Shown piece after piece: positions 1-5,306 of a DNA stretch of 5,306 nt. The stretch lies in assembly GCA_030634925.1 (NCBI GenBank), contig DAOVZV010000115.1, positions 1 through 5,306 on the forward strand. Reading direction: 5' to 3'. The translations under genes were made by a program, and so were the position numbers. The stretch's first letter is position 1. Every line of letters starts with the position of its first letter. Source of the DNA: Sulfurovum sp. (GTDB taxonomy: Bacteria > Campylobacterota > Campylobacteria > Campylobacterales > Sulfurovaceae). Under the pieces are notes generated by a model, which did not search any database, was not told the origin of the DNA, and worked only from the letters and a program-made list of their open reading frames with translations.

Positions 1-869
1 AAAGCTTTGTTAGAAATATTATATTATTACTATTTTTGGTAGCATCTATACTATTTATTATATATCAATCATCACAACGCAAAAATAAACTCAAAGAGGA
101 TAATAAACTTCTATATCAATTGATAGAAGAAGAGGTAGAAAAGAATAGACAAAAAGACCAACAGATGATAGAACAGTCTCGTTTAGCTCAGATGGGAGAG
201 ATGCTAAGTATGATAGCCCATCAGTGGAGACAACCTCTAACTGCTATATCTGCTACTAGTGCCAAGCTTAGTATCAGAGCTCAACTAGGTAGGGCAACTA
301 CAGAAAATATAGTAGAAGCTAGTGAAAATATATCTATATACTCTCAACACCTTAGCCAAACTATCAATGAATTTAGAAACTTTTTCAGACCAAACAAAGA
401 GAAAGAAGAGACATCTTATGGTGAGATAATCAAATCTGTTCTCAATATTGTAGAGGTATCTTTGACTAATCAAGGTATAAAAATCATACAAAATATAGAA
501 AATGATGATAAGTTCTTGAGCTATGCAAATGAGATAAAGCAAGTACTTCTAAACCTTATCAAAAATGCAGAAGATGTAATTATCGAACACCATATAGAAG
601 ACCCATATATCAAAATAGAGACATTTATCAAAGATGGCTATATTATGCTAGAAGTAAGTGACAATGGAGGAGGTATCTCTGATGATATAATAGACAAAAT
701 ATTTGACCCATATTTTTCTACAAAGGATGAGAAAAATGGCACAGGATTAGGATTATATATGTCAAAGACTATCATAGAAGACCATTGCAAAGGTGATTTG
801 TCTATATCAAATGACAAAGATGGAGCAGTATTTAATATCAAACTTAAAATTAAAGAGAGTACAATATGA
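1..869 (+). CDS. Membrane sensor histidine kinase, 5' end cut off by the window edge
   Basis: The frame is open from the first complete codon at base 3, so the true start lies upstream. The TTG at 36 falls inside a hydrophobic run (bases 15-65, NIILLLFLVASILFIIY) and is not a credible start. That run is a transmembrane helix, so a periplasmic sensor part probably precedes it. A charged, Glu/Lys-rich coiled coil follows (about bases 78-175). Next comes a HisKA domain with phosphoacceptor His at 219-221 in MIAHQWRQPL, and then a HATPase_c domain: N-box Asn at 564-566 (NLIKNAED), G1 box DNGGGI at 660-677, F box FDPYFST, and G2 box GTGLGL from 738. The kinase should therefore autophosphorylate. 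No PAS or HAMP domain lies between membrane and H-box, and no receiver domain follows. The stop overlaps the start of the next kinase by 4 bases, implying translational coupling. Ligand and partner regulator are unknown. Confidence 0.93.
   Translation, partial: SFVRNIILLLFLVASILFIIYQSSQRKNKLKEDNKLLYQLIEEEVEKNRQKDQQMIEQSRLAQMGEMLSMIAHQWRQPLTAISATSAKLSIRAQLGRATTENIVEASENISIYSQHLSQTINEFRNFFRPNKEKEETSYGEIIKSVLNIVEVSLTNQGIKIIQNIENDDKFLSYANEIKQVLLNLIKNAEDVIIEHHIEDPYIKIETFIKDGYIMLEVSDNGGGISDDIIDKIFDPYFSTKDEKNGTGLGLYMSKTIIEDHCKGDLSISNDKDGAVFNIKLKIKESTI
855..859 (+). promoter_or_regulatory. Ribosome binding site of the large sensor kinase gene
   Basis: A purine-rich GAGAG, within AAAGAGAG, ends 6 bases before the ATG at 866. 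It lies inside the last codons of the upstream kinase. This is a reasonable Shine-Dalgarno match. It supports the ATG at 866 as the start, as do the signal peptide that begins there and the ATGA overlap with the preceding stop. Confidence 0.6.
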
Positions 870-3781
870 GGCTGATAATAGTATTGATGATATTTATCTC
901 TATAGGTCTATCCAAAGAATTGATAGATATATCTCTACAACTCAAATGGAAATATCAATTTCAATTTGCTGGTTTTATAGTAGCAAAAGAGAAAGGATTT
1001 TATGCAGATGAGGGATTAGATGTAGATATAAGAGAGATAGAAAATGACATAAATATAGTAGATGAAGTAAATAGTGGCAAGATAGATTTTGCTGTAGGTG
1101 ATTCTGCCTTGGTATATTCATATATGAGGAGAGTACCTATATCTGCTATACTAGCTATATTTCAACAATCTCCATTTATACTATTAGGACTCAAATCAAC
1201 TGGTATCAAAGATATACAAGATATAAATAGAAAAGATATATCCCTACAGACGGGGATGGAAGATATTGCTATCAAAGTAATGCTTCAATCAAATAATATA
1301 GATTATAATATAGTACCTTCTATATTTACACTAGATGAACTCATATCTAGTGATGCTGATATGATGGGGGCTTATATATCAAATGAACCTCAACTTGCCA
1401 AAAATAGAGGCATAGAGATTGTCACTTTCAGTCCCAAAGATTATGGTTTTGATGCTTATGGAGATATATTATATACGAGTACAAAGATGATAAAGAAGCA
1501 TCCAAAGATAGTAGAGAGTATGCACGAAGCATCTACTAGAGGATGGAATTATGCTTTTGAAAATATAGATGAAGTAGTTGATTTGATATATACCAAATAC
1601 AACTCTCTACATAAAACAAAAGATGAACTAAGATATGAAGCAAAAATACTCAAAAAGCTAAGTGGATATGGTAAAAACTTTGGAAAAATAGACAAAGAAA
1701 AGATAAATGGCATAGCCCAAATGTACAATATCACCAAAAAAGAGTTTCATACACTAGACAAACTAAATGATTTTATATATCAAAAACCAAAAGAAAACCT
1801 AAACCTAACCCAAGAAGAGAAAAACTATCTAAGAGACAATAGATTTACTCTATGCGTACACAAAAACCTACAATCATTAGAGTACATAGAAGATGGCAAA
1901 CACAAAGGAGTAAGTGCTGATATATTCAAAATACTACAAGGGGATTACAATCTACAGACTGATTTGATAATCAGCCAAGATGACAAAGAGATTTTTGAGA
2001 ATATTTATAATAATAAATGTGATATTAAATCTTCAATGATGCAAAAATATAATCCTCTATCAGATATTATGAGTGAAACTATATCTGTACTAGATGATAA
2101 TTTCGTAATAATTACCAAATCCAAACATCCATATATAAACAATATCAAGATACTAGACAAAAAGCCTCTAGTAGTTCGACTCCAAGCTTTCAAGGGATTT
2201 ATGGATGCTTATTATCCTTCGTTGGTCGTATCTATAGATAATGATATGCACTCAATATTTGAAAAGATAGAAAACGATGAAGTTTTTGGTATGCTTGTAC
2301 CATCTATATATGCAAATAGTATCATCCAAGAGTATAGTCTGCACAATATCAAAGTATCTACAAAACTTTATAATCATCCTCTACATGGAACAATAGGAGT
2401 ATCCAAAAAACATCCAAAGCTTTTGAAAATTATAAATAAAATAATAAAAACCATACCAAAAAATAAAATAGATAATATACTAATACAATGGGGAATACAA
2501 GATTATAAACCAGTGATAGATTATAATCTACTAATCAAAACTATTATACTCTTTATAGTCATTCTATTTATAATATTTTTTGCATATTTTAGGCAAAGAA
2601 GACTAAACAAAACCATTCAACAAGAGAGAGATAAATTCCAAAATATATTTGATAGAGCCTCTGATGGTATATCTATACTCAAAGATGGAGTAGTTACTGA
2701 TTGTAATAGTTCACTAGTCCAACTACTAGGATATAAAAACAAAGAACAAATCATATCACTTAGACCATCTCAACTATCTCCCACATATCAACCAGATGGA
2801 CAACTCTCTTTGGAAAAAGCAAAAGAGATGATAAATATTACTCTCCAAAATGGAGTAAACTCTTTTGAGTGGGTACATATCAGAGCAGATGGTAATAAAT
2901 TTTGGGCAGAGATAGTACTTACACATATAGGATACCAACGAAAAAGCCATATAGTCCATGCTGTTTGGAGAGATATAGAACAGAAAAAGAAGCTTAAAGA
3001 TGAACTTTTGAGATTAAATACAAATCTAGCAGAGCAGATAAGTATAGAAGTAAACAAAAACAAAGAACAACAACTCCTGATGATGAGACAATCAAGACTA
3101 GCACAGATGGGAGAGATGATTAGTATGATAGCCCACCAATGGAGACAACCACTAAACAATCTATCTATCATCACACAAGGTATATATTTTAAATATAAAA
3201 TTAGTAAATTAACAGCTGAAAGTATGGATACATTTAACCAAAGGTCACAATCACAGATAACCCAAATGTCGAACACTATAAACGATTTTAGAGACTTTTT
3301 CAAACCAGAAAAAGGTACAAGTATCTTTAATCTATCCAAACCTATATACAACACAATAGAGATACTTCATCCTATTTTGGAGAAAGAACATATAATAGTA
3401 ACACTCAATCTTGATGATAGTATATCTATAAAAAGCTATGCCAATGAACTAGGTCAAGCACTTATAAATATCATCAACAACGCCAAAGACGCATTACAAA
3501 ATATAGATACAAAAAAGACAATAGATATAGAGACTAAAAAAGACAAAGATAATATATATATAATCATACAAGACAACGCAGGAGGCATCCCAAAAGATAT
3601 AATAGACAAGATATTTGACCCCTACTTCTCTACCAAAAATGAGAAAAACGGTACAGGATTGGGATTATATATGACAAAGATGATAATAGAAGAACATCTA
3701 AAAGGTGAACTATCTGTAATAAATACAGATATTGGTGCTAGATTTATTATAAAGATTAATCAGTCCAACACAAACGATTGA
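866..3781 (+). CDS. Hybrid periplasmic-binding sensor histidine kinase: NMT1/THI5 domain, SBP_bac_3-like domain, TM, PAS, HisKA, HATPase_c
   Basis: Complete, 971 residues. Residues 1-16 are a hydrophobic signal peptide. Residues 22 to about 305 read as an NMT1/THI5-like periplasmic binding protein (LQLKWKYQFQFAGFIVAKEKGFY, with D74-FAVGDSA-81 typical of the fold). Residues from about 315 to 550 resemble an SBP_bac_3 domain of the kind found in BvgS/EvgS-type kinases (LTQEEKNYLRDN start, later GVSADIF). One transmembrane helix spans about 560-575. A PAS domain covers about 590-705 and a coiled coil about 708-740. The HisKA phosphoacceptor is H757 in AHQWRQPL. HATPase_c shows N872 in the N-box, D903-NAGGI in G1, FDPYFST, and G929-TGLGL in G2. 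No receiver domain follows. The expected topology is two solute-binding modules in the periplasm driving a cytoplasmic kinase. The ligands cannot be read from sequence. The gene is coupled to the upstream kinase (ATGA), and its 3' end overlaps convergent dusB by 22 bases. Confidence 0.93.
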   Translation: MRLIIVLMIFISIGLSKELIDISLQLKWKYQFQFAGFIVAKEKGFYADEGLDVDIREIENDINIVDEVNSGKIDFAVGDSALVYSYMRRVPISAILAIFQQSPFILLGLKSTGIKDIQDINRKDISLQTGMEDIAIKVMLQSNNIDYNIVPSIFTLDELISSDADMMGAYISNEPQLAKNRGIEIVTFSPKDYGFDAYGDILYTSTKMIKKHPKIVESMHEASTRGWNYAFENIDEVVDLIYTKYNSLHKTKDELRYEAKILKKLSGYGKNFGKIDKEKINGIAQMYNITKKEFHTLDKLNDFIYQKPKENLNLTQEEKNYLRDNRFTLCVHKNLQSLEYIEDGKHKGVSADIFKILQGDYNLQTDLIISQDDKEIFENIYNNKCDIKSSMMQKYNPLSDIMSETISVLDDNFVIITKSKHPYINNIKILDKKPLVVRLQAFKGFMDAYYPSLVVSIDNDMHSIFEKIENDEVFGMLVPSIYANSIIQEYSLHNIKVSTKLYNHPLHGTIGVSKKHPKLLKIINKIIKTIPKNKIDNILIQWGIQDYKPVIDYNLLIKTIILFIVILFIIFFAYFRQRRLNKTIQQERDKFQNIFDRASDGISILKDGVVTDCNSSLVQLLGYKNKEQIISLRPSQLSPTYQPDGQLSLEKAKEMINITLQNGVNSFEWVHIRADGNKFWAEIVLTHIGYQRKSHIVHAVWRDIEQKKKLKDELLRLNTNLAEQISIEVNKNKEQQLLMMRQSRLAQMGEMISMIAHQWRQPLNNLSIITQGIYFKYKISKLTAESMDTFNQRSQSQITQMSNTINDFRDFFKPEKGTSIFNLSKPIYNTIEILHPILEKEHIIVTLNLDDSISIKSYANELGQALINIINNAKDALQNIDTKKTIDIETKKDKDNIYIIIQDNAGGIPKDIIDKIFDPYFSTKNEKNGTGLGLYMTKMIIEEHLKGELSVINTDIGARFIIKINQSNTND

Positions 3782-4710
3782 GAGAAAAATTCATCTATAG
3801 CCTCTCTCATATCTGTAGTATCTTCTATAGTATTGACCAAATTACGAAAAGCAGAAGCTCCCTCATAACCTAGCTTGGAGTATCTGTGTAGATGTTTACG
3901 AAATATAACTGCTCCATATTGTCCATAGTGAAGTACCATCTGCTCAAAATGCTCTTGTACTACCTGCTTGATGAGAGAAGATGGTACACTATCTAATCCC
4001 TCTCTAATCTGATGAAATATCCATGGCTTACCGATAGCTCCACGACCTATCATAATCCCATCAGCTCCCGTGTGTTCCAATACCCATTTGGCTTTTTGTG
4101 CAGAGGTTATATCTCCATTTGCAATTACTGGGATACTTACAGCTTGTTTTATATCTCTGATGGCATCATAATCTACAGGGGCTTTGTATCTTCCTGCTTT
4201 TGTCCTACCGTGAACTGCTATGTAGTCTGCTCCACTATCTTCACATATCTTGGCTATTTCTATATGATTTTTATCATCAAATCCTAGACGAATTTTGACA
4301 GAAGTATAGTCTTTGTTGGAGTATTTTTTGATAGTTCTGATAGTTTCTGCCATCTTTGGCAAATCAGTCAATAGAGATGAGCCTTGTAGATTTTTGACTA
4401 TCTTAGGTGCTGGACAACCACAATTGAGGTCTATAGCACTGATACCATCTAGTCCATTGATATACTCAACAGCCTTACGCATAACTATCTGGTCAGAACC
4501 TGCCAACTGAATACTATATGGCTCTTCTAGTGGGTGTTTCTCCAGCATCTTGATAGTCTTTTTGCTACCAAACGCCAAAGCATTTGAGCTTATCATCTCA
4601 CTCACAGTCAAATCTACACCAAACTTCTTGACAACCGAGCGAAATGGTAAATCGGTAAACCCTGCTAGAGGAGCTAGGGCATATAGGGTATTAGTAAAGT
4701 CTATTTTCAT
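3760..4710 (-). CDS. dusB: tRNA-dihydrouridine synthase, DusB family
   Basis: Complete, 316 residues, close to the roughly 320 of E. coli DusB. This FMN enzyme reduces uridine to dihydrouridine in the tRNA D-loop using NADPH; in E. coli the DusB target is U17. Visible landmarks are the FMN-binding start APLAGFTDLPFR (13-24), the DusB-like LTVSEMISSN (34-43), Q68 in IQLAGSD, and the active-site segment DLNCGCPAPK with C99 as the expected catalytic acid. Then come K139 in VKIRLG, H167 in VHGRT, IANGD (196-200), and IGRGAIGKPWIF (221-232). Residues from about 240 form the C-terminal helical tRNA-binding domain. The ATG is the only sensible start: an in-frame stop lies five codons upstream (4723-4725). 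No clear Shine-Dalgarno sequence precedes it. The start overlaps the upstream gene by 20 bases, so translation is probably coupled. All key residues appear intact. Subfamily rests on motif likeness; which uridine is modified in this organism is inference. Confidence 0.96.
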   Translation of the reverse strand: MKIDFTNTLYALAPLAGFTDLPFRSVVKKFGVDLTVSEMISSNALAFGSKKTIKMLEKHPLEEPYSIQLAGSDQIVMRKAVEYINGLDGISAIDLNCGCPAPKIVKNLQGSSLLTDLPKMAETIRTIKKYSNKDYTSVKIRLGFDDKNHIEIAKICEDSGADYIAVHGRTKAGRYKAPVDYDAIRDIKQAVSIPVIANGDITSAQKAKWVLEHTGADGIMIGRGAIGKPWIFHQIREGLDSVPSSLIKQVVQEHFEQMVLHYGQYGAVIFRKHLHRYSKLGYEGASAFRNLVNTIEDTTDMREAIDEFFSQSFVLD

Positions 4711-5306
4711 TACATATATAGTCTATATCTATAATATCTTTTAGCTTAAAGATATTATTGTCTTTTTTGAGTTGATACAATGCTCTAAACTTCAAAAACT
4801 CTGTACTCTCTTGTTCGGCAAGATAAGCACTTACTTGTTCTAGTAATTCATACTCAAATAGTAGATACAAATAGGCATTTTGTGCCTTATCATTCTCTAA
4901 TTGATACCCTTTGAATAGCTTCAAGTTCTCATCTGGCTTGAAATACTTTTTGGTGATAGATACTATCTTGATAAAATCTTCACACTCCAAATCTAGGTTA
5001 TTGACAAACTCTGTCAATATATCATAAGTAAGTCCTAGACTATCTTTGCTATTTACTCTATCTAGCATCATCAAAAAGTGTTTTGTATCAAACATATCTA
5101 TATATTTCGTAGCCTTTTCAAAATCCTCTTTTTGTGCAAATATATCCAATGATTGAGATTTGACTATATCAGAGTAATCATCAGGAGACTTCATCACTTT
5201 ATCTACAAAACTATCATCTGCTTTTAGCTTGTTTAGTCTATTTTGTATCAAGATAGGATTTCCTGCATTCAATACACCTGATAGTTTATGCTCTTTCAAG
5301 TCTATA
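4691..5306 (-). CDS. Uncharacterised helical protein, 3' part only, upstream of dusB
   Basis: I do not recognise this gene. The frame stays open to the window edge. The TTG at 5297-5299 could be read as a start but lacks convincing support, so the gene most likely begins outside the window; 204 residues are visible. They are rich in Lys, Asp, Glu, Leu and Phe, with no membrane segment, no cysteine pairs and no catalytic motif I can identify. Amphipathic stretches such as DFEKATKYIDMF and YELLEQVSAYLAEQE suggest consecutive helices, perhaps an alpha-solenoid, but I see no clean TPR or ankyrin consensus. Codon use matches dusB. The stop (TAA at 4691-4693) lies 20 bases inside dusB, so the two genes are probably one transcription unit. 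A helical scaffold or a tRNA-related helper would fit, but neither is supported directly. Confidence 0.75.
   Translation of the reverse strand, partial: IDLKEHKLSGVLNAGNPILIQNRLNKLKADDSFVDKVMKSPDDYSDIVKSQSLDIFAQKEDFEKATKYIDMFDTKHFLMMLDRVNSKDSLGLTYDILTEFVNNLDLECEDFIKIVSITKKYFKPDENLKLFKGYQLENDKAQNAYLYLLFEYELLEQVSAYLAEQESTEFLKFRALYQLKKDNNIFKLKDIIDIDYICNENRLY

Noticed and set aside
36..38. TTG as the start of the first kinase
   Set aside because: It sits inside the membrane helix, the frame is open upstream to base 3, and no ribosome binding site precedes it. The gene more plausibly starts outside the window.
680..790. DNA-level similarity between 684-785 and 3596-3697 as a recent duplication or recombination repeat
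   Set aside because: Differences fall mostly at third codon positions and long exact matches are absent. This is shared protein ancestry under selection, not a recent DNA repeat or gene conversion.
2788..3354. 188-codon open frame on the minus strand, opposite the PAS and H-box part of the large kinase
   Set aside because: It lies wholly antisense to a well-conserved domain region. Its product is an odd Cys/Ser/Ile/Trp-rich string without a recognisable family, typical of a shadow frame in AT-rich DNA.
3779..3809. Inverted repeat TGAGAGA / TCTCTCA at the kinase stop codon as a possible terminator
   Set aside because: The stem is only 7 pairs with a 17-base loop, low in GC, with no T-run on either side, and it falls inside dusB coding sequence. 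It is compatible with chance.
4012..4744. Three short plus-strand open frames (64 to 91 codons) opposite dusB
   Set aside because: They are antisense to a strongly conserved enzyme gene, have no plausible ribosome binding sites, and show no protein-like features.
1..5306. Defence system, mobile element, CRISPR array or tRNA gene
   Set aside because: No transposase, integrase, nuclease, spaced repeats or cloverleaf-like stretch could be found. All sequence is accounted for by four coding regions with matching codon use.

Overview
The window looks like chromosomal DNA from a member of the Campylobacterota (Epsilonproteobacteria). I estimate about one third G+C. Lysine and isoleucine codons are abundant, with heavy use of ATA, AGA and CTA. 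Two sensor kinases carry the H-box wording QMGEM-SMIAHQWRQPL, which is very common in that phylum (relatives of Sulfurimonas, Sulfurovum and Arcobacter). I cannot name a genus. Every base lies in at least one coding region, so there is no intergenic space, RNA gene, mobile element or CRISPR array to report.

Left half, plus strand: two histidine kinase genes overlap by 4 bases (ATGA), with the stop of the first inside the start of the second. The first gene enters from outside the window. What is visible is a membrane segment, a coiled coil, the phosphoacceptor-histidine domain and the ATPase domain. The second gene is complete (971 residues). Its order is a signal peptide, an NMT1/THI5-type periplasmic binding domain, a second binding domain of the SBP_bac_3 kind, one membrane helix, a PAS domain, and a histidine kinase core closely related to that of the first gene. 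The pair looks like one signalling unit that senses solutes in the periplasm. No response regulator is visible, so the output is unknown.

Right half, minus strand: dusB (tRNA-dihydrouridine synthase) is complete and meets the large kinase gene tail to tail, with the two reading frames overlapping by 22 bases. Upstream of dusB, and overlapping its start by 20 bases, is the 3' part of an unrecognised, probably all-helical soluble protein that runs off the right edge. These two genes are probably co-transcribed from a promoter outside the window.

The strongest unexplained signals are (a) the two-binding-domain sensor kinase next to a paralogous kinase, and (b) the base-word composition. I found no GATC site on either strand, strong depletion of CpG and TTAA, and an excess of CTAG.
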